A DNA stretch of 64,000 bases from Panopea generosa (GCA_029582155.1 CM055901.1:52643206-52707205), one strand, 5' to 3'. Positions 34,201 through 49,200 are shown, numbered from the stretch's first letter. Made by a program: numbers and translations. The notes: a model not told the origin generated them from the letters alone.

Positions 34201-37200
34201 GTGGACAACTCAAACATTTCAGTCCACTATTGTACTTAATGTGGACATATAGGTACACCATACATATACCATATTGTACATTTTGTGGACAACTCAAACA
34301 CATCAGTCCACTAGTGTACTTACTGTGGACATATGAGTACACCATACATATACCATATTGTACATTTTGTGGACAACTCAAACACATCAGTCCACTAGTT
34401 ACTTACTGTGGACATATGAGTACACCATACATATACCATATTGTACATTTTGTGGACAACTCAAACACCTCAGTACACTATTGTACTTACTGTGGACATA
34501 TAAGTACACCATACATATACCATATTGTACATTTTGTGGACAACACAAACACCTCAGTCCACTATTGTACTTACTGTGGACATATGAGTACACCACACAC
34601 ATACCATACTGTACATTTTGTGGACAACTCAAACACCTCAGTCCACTATTGTACTTACTGTGGACATATAAGTACACCACACATATACCATGTTGTACAT
34701 TTTGTGGACAACTCAAACACCTCAGTCCACTATAGTACTTACTGTGGACATATAAGTACACCACACATATACCATGTTGTACATTTTGTGGACAACTCAA
34801 ACATTTCAGTCCACTATTGTACTTACTGTGGACATATGAGTACACCACACATATACCATATTGTACATTTTGTGGACAACTCAAACACCTCAGTCCACTA
34901 TTGTACTTACTGCGGACATATGAGTACACCACACACATACCATATTGTACATTTTGTGGACAACTCAAACACCTCAGTCCATTATTGTACTTACTGTGGA
35001 CATATAAGTACACCACACATATACCATGTTGTACATTTTGTGGATAACTCAAACACCTCAGTCCACTATTGTACTTATTATGGACTTATAAGCACACTAC
35101 ACATGTACCATATTGTACTTACCTGAGACATTTACAACACAATAGCATGTTATAGACAAGTCCTAGGGTAAAAAAAAAGTTATATTATGTACTTACCATG
35201 GACATATTCAGGACTGGATGTATCATGAATATCCATATGTACTCCCCAGTCTATGGCATTCCTCATAACAAAGACTACCAGGTATGTGACAGAAACAGTC
35301 CCTGTATCATAAAGTAAACACAAACCTTGCTACAGCTTTATTTACAGATCTGAAGTAACGGAGATGGTAATTAATGTCTATTAAATATGACGTCTACTAA
35401 CTTAAAGGCTAATCAGACACTGGTATTAAATCCAACTGACTTAAAATGACAAATCAAAACAGTATATACTATTGAATAAAAATATAAATTACTTTTTAAC
35501 CAAAAATATCTGAATATGAATTTGATAATTAAATGCAAAATACTTATTTATGAATTTAGGTTAAGGCTTAAATATTAAAACATTTGGTGGAACAATTTTA
35601 GATATAAATCTAAACAATCCAAACCTTGTCCAAAATCTGTGATTCAAGATTTAAAAAAACAGGAGTACATCAATGAAAAATATTTAAAACATGGTATATT
35701 TCGTTTTTAAAATAAATATAAAATAAAGTGAAATAAATATTACCTAATGCATTAAATTTTGTGAAGAATGTCGGAGATTTAAAGTTGATGACAGGAAATA
35801 TAACAGCCACCAAAAACAGGGGAACCGTATTCTGCTCGTCCCAGTATTTGGCAAATGTTGCATCATGGGTGTGAGTATGATTGTTGCTTGTCGATGTAAA
35901 TGATAGAGACAGATTGGCATGAGGTGGTGATGGTGACCTTGAAGGGCAGATGGGATCTGTAATATATCATGTATAATCATAATAATGTAAAATACATCAA
36001 TTAGGCCATCCTTAAAAAAATTTGTTGCAGTGCTCCAGCCCATTTTTTTTTCATGTGGGTAGACAGGCAGCAAAATTTTTTTTTTGGCCAAATTTTACTT
36101 TTGCATAGTCATTTTAAAGAAAAATGGACATAAATAATGAAAAAATAAATGCTTTGAAAGTCAATAAAAATGTTTGGGAAGCTGCAATTTTGAGCGAGTA
36201 GGTAGGAGCACGGCAAACAATATGTTTTTTTACGGACAGCCTTAGTGACAGAATAACCTCTATATTTAACGTCAATAAAATAAGCAAATTAGTTTCCATC
36301 AATCATCATATAAGGTTATGTCTCAAAATAACTTCATTTTACCCAAACAAATTGATGTCATTAATCTAAAGTGATATTACACTATGTTTTAACCAAAAAT
36401 ATATCATGGCATTTTTGCATTGTAATTTACCGGTATGTGATAAAATTAACTATGATCAAGTTGTTACCAAGTTATGACAAGCCTCCAAAATTTGTTTCAC
36501 AAAGATAATCGATTTGTATTTCATTCTGACAGTATTGTATTTCTCTTATTTCTTGCCTACCACATTTACACAATAATTTCCAACAGTTGTTGTGGTTAGT
36601 TAATTGAATGGATGGTAAAAGGGAGATAACTAGTAATTATCTGTAATGTAAATGGTGAAACTTCATACTTAATGATTATGTTGCAAGTTATACTTTATCA
36701 TTAAACAGAGAGGTGTATTGACTGTGTGTGGTGATTTAATTGTGAAGTATTTCAAATAATAATTAAAAGAGAAACTGATAAATAAAATGGTTGAGGAAGA
36801 TTTCTGTTTGGGCAATTTTACTAATTACAATAAACCAGCCCTTGGGCTTTGAACTACACTAATAAATTATCTGGATTTAGTGGGCACTGTGTGTTACTCA
36901 TTCAATTCTCACAGACAGTGAGACACTCAATAGCCAGTAGAACTTTTTAAATGTATATATACTTGTCATGAACTATTGTGCATCAATATTCCTGATTTTG
37001 TATAGCTAAATTGAAATAAAGTTACAAAAAAAAAACCCAAAAAACAAGAGATGTGGAAATTCCCCGGAAACCATGTTTTTCAAACATTTTAGCTGTTCTG
37101 TAACTTTAACTCTAAATGTACATATGTACTTTATGTACATTGAAGCAGAAAATAAAAAAGCATACAATTCAAATTTTGTTTTTTTATTTGTAAAACACTG

Positions 37201-40200
37201 ATGCAATATTTTTGTTAAAAAAGCACGAAATAAAGTTTTTCTCTTGTTTCTGTGCTATTCACTAGTTGTTTGGCTAAAATATTACTTCCGTAATTCACAT
37301 TATGAAAGATGTAATGGGATTACACTCAGAAATAAACATGCAAATTCATAAAATAATACATCAATATTTTCACATTTTGCATTGAGGCTTAAGTGGTGGT
37401 ATTGTTTCCAGTGCCCACCGATAAGAGGTAAGTCACACATGCTCAACTGATAGCAACAATTTTTTAAACACGATGTTTGATTCTACAAATATATTACAAA
37501 ATGCATCAAACATGGCAAATTCAGCTGTGTTGTAAAAATTTTAAACGGACCTGTACATTTCTCTTATAAATCATTTGTATTTTTTTATAATATTTTTTGC
37601 CCCATGGCTATCAACTGAGCAAGGGCAGCGCAAAACATTTTCAAGATAAAATGTGCATGTTAATGGAGTTTCATTTTAATATATATCAGTACATCAATCC
37701 AAACTTTTTTAGTATCTTCATTAAAATAACAAAAGAAAAAGATTATATTTACTTTACCGCTAGAAAAATTGTATACGTTTGGTTGGGTAAACAATCAATT
37801 TTAGCATTTTTGACTACGTTAAGGGCCATAACTCTTAAGATAATGGTCAGAATTGGCTGGTTATCAAACTTGGCTCAGATTTTATAGAGTTACAGACTTT
37901 GTGTAAGTTGGCTTCAGTTCAGATAAAGAATACTCTAGTTCTTGAGTGGAAACAGTAAATTTGAGCATGTTTGACTATTAAAAGGGCCATAACTCTAAAT
38001 TTAATGGTCCATATTGGCTGGTTATCAAACTTGGCTTAGATTTTATAGAGAGGCACACTTTGTGCAAGTTTGCGTCAGTTCTGATAAAGAATAATCTAGC
38101 TATCGAGCGGAAACAGTAAATTTTAGCATTTTTGACTATTTAAAGGGCCATAAATCTAAAGATAATAGTCTGAATTGGCTGGTTATTGAACTTGGCCTAG
38201 AATTCATAGAGATTCATACGTTGTGTAAGTTTGCTTGAGTTCTGATAAAGAATAGTTTAGTTATTGAGCGGAAACGGGCAATTTTTGACTAATTAAAGGG
38301 CCATAACTCTGAATATAATGGTCTGTATTGGCTGGTTATCAAACTTGACCTCGATTTTATAGAGGTACACACTTTGTGTAAGTTTGGCTCAGTTTCAATG
38401 AAAAATGCTCTAGTTATTAAATGGAAACGAAAAACTTGAGGCCACCTATCCGCTTGATCGCCTACTTCCCCAATCTAATAACCAGGTTTTCAACTTTGAA
38501 AAACCAGGTAAAAAATAAAAATTTCTAAAATGTATATATGAAGTTGTGAGTTCAACAGCAGGAAACATGAACAGACTATAAATAGGAGAATCATGACAAT
38601 ATAACAAGAGCCAGATAACCGGTGTAAAAGAATCAGAAAAATGACATCCAAAAATGAGAGTTTAAGCAAACATTCAAACTACTGATTTCTTTGCAAACAC
38701 TCTCATCATTGGCACAAGGAAATTGTTTTTTATTGTTTTTTGGATTTGCTTTTTAATAGGATTTAACACCATTCTCTCAAAACATTACAGCTCTCACTTC
38801 ACAGTTGAATTTTGTTCTTTGTTCTTTCCACGGTAAAAAAAGAATTCCACATAGAATTTCTTTTTCATAGCAAGAATGTATACCCACATAAAAATGCACA
38901 ATAATTGATAGGTTGACCAGATTGTTTTTTTTTTAAAGAGGATGAATTGACACTCTGAGATATTTAAAAAAAAAAAAAGTCCTCAAATGCTCATAAATAC
39001 ATGCATCTGTTGAAATCCTATAAAAGTCCCTTTTTTAAAAGCAGTGATGTCTAATTGCAGTATATGCTATGTCACCTTTTGCTATACTCATCTGCAGCAA
39101 GAAATCACACAAAAAATTTCAAAACCAAATTACATATGTCTTTTTTAAGTGAAGAAACATGTTACCATGGGAAAAAAGGGGCATTATTGTGTAGCAAAGA
39201 CGTTCAGGTTCATGACCTAAACAGTGAAAGGTTAGTGATCTTGAGCTTTAGCCTACAAACACTAGAATGAGCAGGTATTTAGCCATTTAAAGGTTTTAAA
39301 GTGAAATCCTATTACAGAGGTCTGCTGCATACCTCTACATGTTCAACAACATACAAAAGCAAACCAGCTAGTTGAATCAGTATGGTATCAATCCAGGGGT
39401 TGTGAGTTTGAATCCCTGCCCAGTCACAGCCTTTGTGATGACTGACCAAGTACTTTGCTCTATGGTCATGAACCTCCAATCTCTGTATATGTGAGATAAG
39501 ATGTACCTAGTACTGGTCAACTGCCAAGCAGATTCCAGTAATGACAATTACATGTACTGACCGCCATTATATAACTGAAATACTGGAGAAAAAAAGGCCC
39601 AGAACAATATGCAATAATCAACCCATCTGGGCAACCCCACCCTGATTCTCAACCAATAGGTATAACAATTACACATTCAAATCAGATAACCAAAACGTGA
39701 GGTGAACCCAGTTGAGTTGTAGTTAATAAATGTTAATTACATAATTATCTACTTTAAAGTGCAAAAAAGTAACTAAAATAAGCATATACAAACCATAACT
39801 GCTAGAAGAAACAGCACCTTCTCCGTTAATCTGATCTGAAAATATATTCAAACTCTGAAAATGATTTTGCAAAATTATAATACATGTAGTTAATAATTCA
39901 TTTTATTAAAATCTATTTTAACTGTAGTGACAATCGAGTATTTTAACTGTTATATATTTCCTCCAAAGCCAATTGGACATTACTTTGAATAGGGTTAAAT
40001 GTCATTTTAACACATTACAGGTTACATGTGGCAATCAATTGTACTGGAAGAGGGAAACATCAGACATGTGAACAAGAATCTGAGTAGATCAATCAACCTT
40101 CAACAAGTAACTGGCAAACTTTCTCACATCCAGTAGAACCATCAACCTTTAAAAAATAATTGGCAAACTTTCTCACATCAGCAGAACCATCAACCTTCCA

Positions 40201-43200
40201 CATGTAACTGGCAAACTTTCTCACATCAGTAGAACCATCAACCTTCAACAAGTAACTGGCAAACTTTCTCACATCCAGTAGAATCATCAACAAGTAACTG
40301 ACAAACTTTCTCACATCAGCAGAACCATCAACCTTCCACATGTAACTGGCAAACTTTCTCACATCCAGTAGAATCATCAACAAGTAACTGACAAACTTTC
40401 TCACATCAGTAGAACCATCAACCTTCCACAAGTACTTGACAAACTTTCTCACATCCAGCAGAACCATCAACCTTTAACAATTAATTGGCAAACTCTCTCA
40501 CATCCAGTAGAACCATCAACCTTTAAAAAATAATTGGCAAACTTTCTCACATCAGCAGAACCATCAACCTTCCACAAGTAACTGGCAAACTTTCTCACAT
40601 CCAGTAGAACCATCAACAAGTAACTGACAAACTTTCTCACATCAGCAGAACCATCAACCTTCCACATGTAACTGGCAAACTTTCTCACATCCAGTAGAAC
40701 CATCAACAAGTAACTGACAAACTTTCTCACATCAGTAGAACCATCAACCTTCCACAAGTACTTGACAAACTTTCTCACATCCAGTAGAACCATCAACCTT
40801 TAACAATTAATTGGCAAACTCTCTCACATCCAGTAGAACCATCAACCTTAAAAAAATAATTGGCAAACTTTCTCACATCTGCAGAACCATCAACCTTCCA
40901 CAAGTAACTGGCAAACTTTCTCACATCCAGTAGAACCCTCAACAAGTAACTGGCTAACTTTCTCACATCCAGTAGAACCATCAACAAGTAACTGACAAAC
41001 TTTCTCACATCAGTAGAACCATCAACCTTCCACAAGTACTTGACAAACTTTCTCACATTCAGTAGAACCATCAACAAGTAACTTGCAAACATTCTCACAT
41101 CCAGTAGAACCATCAACAAGTAACTGACAAACTTTCTCACATCAGTAGAACCATCAACCTTCCACAAGTACTTGACAAACTTTCTCACATTCAGTAGAAC
41201 CATCAACAAGTAACTGGCAAACTTTCTCACATCCGGTAGAACCATCAACAAGTAACTGACAAACTTTCTCACATCAGTAGAACCATCAACCTTCCACAAG
41301 TACTTGACAAACTTTCTCACATTCAGTAGAACCATCAACAAGTAACTGGCAAACTTTCTCACATCCAGTAGAACCATCAACAAGTAACTGACAAACTTTC
41401 TCACATCAGTAGAACCATCAACCTTCCACAAGTACTTGACAAACTTTCTCACATCAGTAGAACCATCAACCTTCCACAAGTACTTGACAAACTTTCTCAC
41501 ATTCAGTAGAACCATCAACCTTCAACAAGTAACTGGCAAACTTTCTCACATCCAGTAGAACCTTCAACAAGTAACTGGCAAACTTGCTTACATCCAGTAC
41601 AACCATCAACCTTCCACAAGTAACTAGTAAACTTTCTCACATCAAGTAGAACCCCCAACCTTCCACAAGTACCTGGCAAACATTCTCACATCCAGTACAA
41701 CCACCAACCTTCCACAAGTAACTGGCAAACTTTTCACATCCCGTAGAACCACCAACCTTCCACAAGTAACTTGCAAACTTTTCATAGCCAATAGAACCAT
41801 CAACAAGTAACTGGCAAACTTTTCATAGCCAGTAGAACCATCAACCTTCCACAAGTAACTGGCAAACTTTCTCACATCCAGTAGAACCATCTACCTTCCA
41901 CAAGTAACTGGCAAACTTTCTCACATCGTGTACAACCACCAACCTTTCACAAGTAACTGGCAAACTTTTCACATCCAGTAGAACCACCAACCTTCCACAA
42001 GTAACTGGCAAACTTTCTCACATCCAGTAGAACCATAACAATTCCACAATTACTGGCAAACTTTCTCACATCCAGTACAACCACCAACCTTCAACAAACA
42101 ACAGGCAAACTTTCTTACACGAACATGAAGTACAACATGTCTGTAAAGTTTCATGAATATCAAACCAATAGCTCGGAAGAAGTCGCCACAGACAAAAGTT
42201 CAATAAACAGGAAGTGAAGTGGGTAGTGATGGCTGCTCACACTAGAGGTTGGTGGCCAACTTCATCGTTGAGATAAAACATATTAATATAAACCAGACTT
42301 AAGATCCTGAAAGATGAACACTATTGTTAACTCGACAGATTTTTTTATATTGTTATTGTGATGCAGCTATAAAGAGAAATTTGGAGAATTGTATTCCACT
42401 TATATTAGACTACAAAGATTACAAAAGTTTTACAAAACTCCAAGAAATCAATATAAAAAATTCAATTAGTATTAAATTTAACCTATTTATTGAAGGAAAT
42501 ATAATGAGTAAAAACTTCTAACAGTTTAATAAATGGGAAAGTAACGCTCTGAAATAGAAATCTTCTTTATCAAAAAATTTACCAAGTTTCATTAAAACGA
42601 TTCAAGTCTGTCTGTCAAATTAAAGATTTGTTTGAAATTAAAACAAATTGGAAAGACAAAAAGAAGTTCCTCTGTATTTTAATACAAAATCAATGAATGT
42701 TATTCTGTTCAAAACAAATGCTACCTACGGTAAATATATGAGACTATGTTATACATAAAGTTTGACATCAGTATCCAGTACACAATCATGCCCCCTAGCA
42801 GCGTGAGAAGGGACGAGACGAAAGCCAAACCTTCCGCCCACCGACCCAAATATTCTCGGCATACATCTGAAAACTCTATAACTTCATTATCAAGCTCTGA
42901 AAAATGAAGAAAAGTAACAAATTAAAATACAACGTTTTCAAAAATGCTTTTATATACAGTAGAACTTCGATCGCTGGAACTCCACAGGGCTGGTGGAATC
43001 AAGCCTGGTACAACAATCATCGTACATGGTGTACAAGTACGTTTGTGAGCGTGTTGTTGAATCCCATGTGTACGCTTTAAACAGGTGCAACAAATGATGT
43101 AAATGATGCATATTCTTGTTTACTTAGAAAATCAAATACACAAGAAAAGATAATTTTCAAATATAATTAATTGTATTACACAATAATTAATTAATTTACC

Positions 43201-46200
43201 TTTTTAACATCATATATTTTACATGAATAAATAGCTATATTTAGCTTTTGATGTGCGTGAGAATGTTAATAACATGATAATCACACTCCGGTTTTACCAG
43301 GTCCTTCCCAAAGTTGCTTGGCAACAGTCAAAGAGGCTGACATAGTTATCCCCACCCGTTACCGGGTTCTTCACTAAGTTGCTCAGCCGTTTCTTCTTTA
43401 GGTAAATGTGTTAATAAGACTGAACATTCGCATGTTATATACATTTATAGGGTAAAATTATATGTGATACTCTTTACTTTTTAATGTTTGTAATATAAAT
43501 TGGTTTTTAATTTAATTTCACCTCAAATTACAAATAAACATCAAAATTTAATTAAGAATCAAATTAATTTCTCTGATTTTCTTTAACTTCGAACAGCTGT
43601 TCGATTGAAAGGTGTGAAAAATACAGGCAAGTGTGTGGGCGGGACCTAATTTCTAGTTCGACTGTTCCACCTATCAGTGTTCTAGCTATCGTTGGTAGAA
43701 CAATAGAAATTAAATAGGAATTTGACAGGGACCGGGTAAGTTGTTCAAGCTATCTGTGGTGTTCCAGCCAACTTAGTTCGAGCTATAGAAGTTATACTGT
43801 AGTTATTTTGTCATTACATTATTTCTATAAAGCTTCCAGCTAATGCTCGTGACATTGAAACAGACAACAAAACATTTCAAAGTGTTATAGCACCTGTATA
43901 ATGTGTATGTACATGAGACATGAAACTACATGTAAAGGTATGTCACAAACTTGAACTTTGCAATGTGACCGCAGCTGAAGTTGACTTTGTATGCTGGGTT
44001 CTGCATGTTGACTCCATGTGATGAATAAATGTGCCATGCACCTATGCAAACCAGAGAGAACATCATTTTCTTTTGTGTAATAAAAAAACATATGTCTTTA
44101 AATGGCTATTGTATATTTTTCTTTTCGAAATAAATAATACATATATTTTGATAACGATTCAAGAATGTTTCATTTAAAAAAAACATGTATACACTTGTTC
44201 AACTTACATCTGAAGTCCGACTAATATATACTTACTAAGGCCCCTGAGAGAGTGGAGAATTCTGTAACTGGTATACAGCATAAGTAAGCCCATCAGAACC
44301 AATAATACAATGCCAGTCGCAAAGCCAGCCTGTAATGTATTAGTAGGAACAACTGATGAAACAAACAGGGTAGAAATCATAAACAAGATGTATACTATAA
44401 AGAAATATAATGTTATAAACATGAACAATGTAATAAACATGAACAAGTAATAAACATATTGAATAATGTAATAAAGCATAGACTTAATAAAATAATAAAC
44501 ATGAACAATGTAATAAACATTAATAAGTAACAAACATTTTGAATAATGTAATAAAACAAACAATGTAATACAAATAAACAATGTAATAAACAGGAACAAT
44601 GTAACAAACATGACAAAGTGATTAACCTGAACAATGTAATGAAAATATTGAATAATTTAATAAATATAGACAATTGTATACAAATAAACAATGTAACAAA
44701 CATGATCAAGTGATTAACATGAGCAATGTCATGAACATATTGAATAATGTAATAAACATAGACAATGTAATACAAATAAACAATGTAACAAACATAACCA
44801 AGTGATTAACATGACCAATTGACTAACCTGAACAATGTCATAAACATATTGAATAATGTAATAAACATAGACAATGTATGCCAAAATGCAATCTAGAGTT
44901 ATGGCTCTTGTCTGTGTGTGTTCCATTGATGATGGTGAACACACATGCGTAGTTTCATTCACATCCAATGATTGGTTGCATAGATATCTTAAGCTTAAAG
45001 GCAAAAGTTTAACCTTGGTGTCCACAGACGATGACAACACCGGGGTCATTGCAATATCTCTCCTTGGACTTCGTCCCACCAACGTAACAAGTATCGATGC
45101 CTCAAACAAGTGTGTTTTAAAGGAAAAGGAATGTAAAGGGAAGATAAATCTGTTATTAGTCAAGACAAAGTCTCTGCACTTTCACACACTGCTCAACATC
45201 ATGTTGGATTCCCGTTTTACTTTTGAAAATATGCTTTATTTGGAAGGTAGAATATATCAAACGCACCTGGTTTATTTGGAAGGTAGAATATATTAAACTC
45301 ACCTGGTTTATGGGGAAGGTAAAATTTATTAAACTCACCTGGTTTATGGGGGAAGGTAGAATATATTAAACTCACCTGGTTTATTTGGAAGGTAGAATAT
45401 ATTAAACTCACCTGGTTTATGGGGAAGGTAGAATTTATTAAACTCACCTGGTTTATGGGGGAAGGTAGAATATATCAAACTCACCTGGTTTAGGAGAAAG
45501 GTAGAATATATCAAACGCACCTGGTTTATTTGGAAGGTAGAATATATTAAACTCACCTGGTTTATGGGGAAGGTAGAATATATTAAACTCACCTGGTTTA
45601 TGGGGAAGGTAGAATATATTAAACTAACCTGGTTTATGAGGGAAGGTAGAATATATTAAGCTAACCTGGTTTATGAGGGAAGGTAGAATATATTAAACTC
45701 ACCTGGTTTATGGGGAAGGTAGAATATATTAAACTAACCTGGTTTATGAGGGAAGGTAGAATATATTAAACTCACCTGGTTTATAGACCAGGGCATGCTC
45801 AACAAAGAGGTCCCCATCATAGTGTTCCACAAGGAAAATCTACAAAACATCAACCATCTTTCAATTCATGTTGTTTATTTTACAAAAATAATTATCAATA
45901 TATTAAAAGTAATGATAAAATAGGTAGAATTAATGGTTAATTCTAGTTTTTCCAACACTTAAGTAGGCACGAATATTTTATTTTTTATTCTCTTCAGTTT
46001 TCTGATATTTAAGTAGACCTAATTCACAGTTAATTCTTGTGTTTCTGATATTTAAATATGAAACCAACAATAAACAGTTTAATTTATAACTGGTTTCTAT
46101 TAATACGTTTTAATGATGTCATTTATTCCAACAAGTGGCTTAATTCAAGTAACATAGAAGAGCTGGAATTGAACCCACATCCTTAGCAATGAGAGCTGAG

Positions 46201-49200
46201 TGATTTTGAGATGGCACCTTAAACTACTCAGCCATAGCGGATCATTACAGACTTTCTATTAAAATATTACATTATATTGTATCAAAAGAGAACCAGCTTG
46301 GATGAGATCTTACCATTTGTATCAATATTACTTATATTGTATCTATAGAGAACCAGCTTGGTTGATATTTCAGTATTTATATCAAGATTACTTATCTTGT
46401 ATCTAAAGAGACCCAGCATGGTTGAGATTTCACCATAATGTATCAATAGTACTTATATCGTATCTACAGACAAACAACTTGGTTGAGATCTCAGAATTTG
46501 AATCAAAATTGCATATACTGTATCTACAGTGATCCAGCTTGGTTGAGATCTCAATATATGTGTCTATATTACTTACACAGCGATCCAGCTTGGCTGAGAT
46601 CCCAATACATGTGTGTCTATATTACTTACACAGTGATCAAGCTTGGTTGAGATCCCAATATATGTGTTTAAATTACTTACACAGTGATCCAGATTGGTTG
46701 AGATCCCAATATATGTGTGTCTAAATTACTTACACAGTGATCCACCTTGGCTAAGATCCAAATATATATGTGTGTAAATTACTTACAAAGTGATCAAGCT
46801 TGGCTGAGATCCCAATATATGTGTCTATATTATTTACTCAGTGATCCAGCTTGGTTGAGATCCCAATATATGTGTCTAAATTACTAACACGGTGATCCAG
46901 CTTGGCTGAGATCCCAATATATGTGTCTAAATTATTTACACGGTGATCCACCATGGTTGAGATCCCAATGTATGTGTCTAAATTACTTACATGATGATCC
47001 AGCTTGGTTGAGATCCCAATATATGCATCTTAATTACTTACACAGTGACCCAGCTTGGCTGATATCCCAATATATGTGTCTATATTACTTACACAGTGAT
47101 CCAGCTTGGCTGAGTGAGATCCCATTATATGTGTTTAAATTACTTACACAGTGATCCAGCTTGGTTGAGATCTCAATATATGTGTCTAAATTACTTACAC
47201 AGTGATCCAGCTTGGTTGAGATCTCAATATATGTGTCTAAATTACTTACACAGTGATCTAGCTTGGTTGAGATCTCAATATATGTGTCTAAACTACTTAC
47301 ACAGTGATCTAGCTTGGTTGAGATCCCAATATATGTGTGTCTAAATTACTTACACAGTGATCGAGCTTGGTTGAGATCTCAATTTATGTGTCTAAATTAT
47401 TTTCACAGTGATCCAGCTTGGTTGAGATCCCAATATATGTGTCTAAATTACTTACACAGTGATCCAGCTTGGTTGAGATCTCAATATATGTGTCTAAACT
47501 ACTTACACAGTGATCTAGCTTGGTTGAGATCCCAATATATGTGTGTCTAAATTGCTTACACAGTGATCGAGCTTGGTTGAGATCTCAATATATGTGTCTA
47601 AATTACTTACACAGTGATCGAGCTTGGCTGAGATCCCAATACATGTGTGTCTAAATTACTTACACAGTGATCGAGCTTTGCTGAGATCCCAATATATGTG
47701 TCTAAATTATTTACACAGTGATCCAGCTTGGTTGAGATCCCAATATATTTGTCTAAATTACTTACATAGTGATCCAGCTTGGTTGAGTTCCCAGTATATG
47801 TGTCTAAATTACTTACACAATGATCCAGCTTGGTCGAAATCTCAATGTATGTGTCTATATTACTTACACAGTGATCCAGCTTGGTTTAGATCCCAATATA
47901 TGTGTCTAAATTACTAACACGGTGATCCAGCTTGGCTGAAATCCCAATATATGTGTCTAAATTACTTACTTAGTGATCCAGTTTGGTTGAGATCCCAATA
48001 TATTTGTCTATAACTCTTACACAGTGATCCAGCTTGGTTGAGATTCCAATATATTTGTCTAAATCACTTACTCAGTGATCCAGCTTGGTTGAGATCTCAA
48101 AATATGTGTCTAAATTACTTACATAGTGATCGAGCTTGGTTGAGATCCCAATATGTGTGTCTTAATTACATACACAGAGACCCAGCTTGGCTGAGATATC
48201 AATATATGTGTCTTAATTACTTACACAGTGATCCAGCTTGGCTGAGATCCCAATAAATGTGTCTAAAGTACTTACACAGTGATCAAGCTTGGCTGAGATC
48301 CCAATATATGTGTCTAAACTACTTACACAGTGATCCAGCATGGTTGAAATCCCAATATATTTGTCTAAATTACTTACTTAGTGATCCAGTTAGGTTGAGA
48401 TCCCAATATATTTGTCTATATCACTTACACAGTGATCTAGCTTGGTTGAGATCCCAGTATATGTGTCTAAATTACTTACACAGTGATCAAGCTTTGCTGA
48501 GATCCCAATATATGTGTCTAAATTACTTACACAGTGATCCAGCTTTGCTGAGATCCCAATATATGTGTCTAAATTACTTACACAGTGATCCAGCTTGGTT
48601 GAGATCTCAATTTATGTGTCTAAATTACTAACACAGTGATCCAGCTTGGTTGAGATCCCAGTATATGTGTCTAAATTACTTACACAGTGATCCAGCTTGG
48701 TTGAGATCTCAATTTATGTCTAAATTACTTACACAGTGATCCAGCTTGGCTGAGTGAGATCCCATTATATGTGTCTATATTACTAACACAGTGACCCAGC
48801 TTGGCTGAGATCCCAATATATGTGTCTATATAACTTACACAGTGATCCAGCTTGGCTGAGTGAGATCCCATTATATGTGTTTAAATTACTTACACAGTGA
48901 TCCAGCTTGGTTGAGATCTCAATTTATGTGTCTAAATTACTTACACAGTGATCCCAATATATGTGTCTGTATTACTTACATAGTGATCCAGCTTGACTGA
49001 GATCCTCGTATTCGTATGACACTACTAATAAGAAACACACTGGGTACCACATGGTCAGGCATCGTCTGTAATTAAACAATAATGGGTTACAGTAGTGACA
49101 GATTAGCACAAACAAATAATGAAAAGGTGTTTTATAATTAGGCCTATGTGCCCAGGCCAAAATACTTCAAAACTTAATTTAATTAAAAGGCTATATAAGT

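Noticed and set aside
33395-35126. Open frames of up to 382 codons in the 84-bp donor array, both strands
   Set aside because: Several frames are open at once, with no composition of a real protein; by-product of the repeat.
40093-41890. Minus-strand DVRKF-repeat frames as a repeat protein gene
   Set aside because: They break between blocks, lack splice or start context and lie in an SLC38A9 intron array.
40085-42115. Junction origin for the intron 6 array
   Set aside because: Compared with the edges of exons 6 and 7; no match beyond chance, and the array is hundreds of bases from both.
46539-48631. Series of plus-strand frames with a 17-residue repeat
   Set aside because: Antisense reading of the exon 3 junction array; no start, signal or domain.
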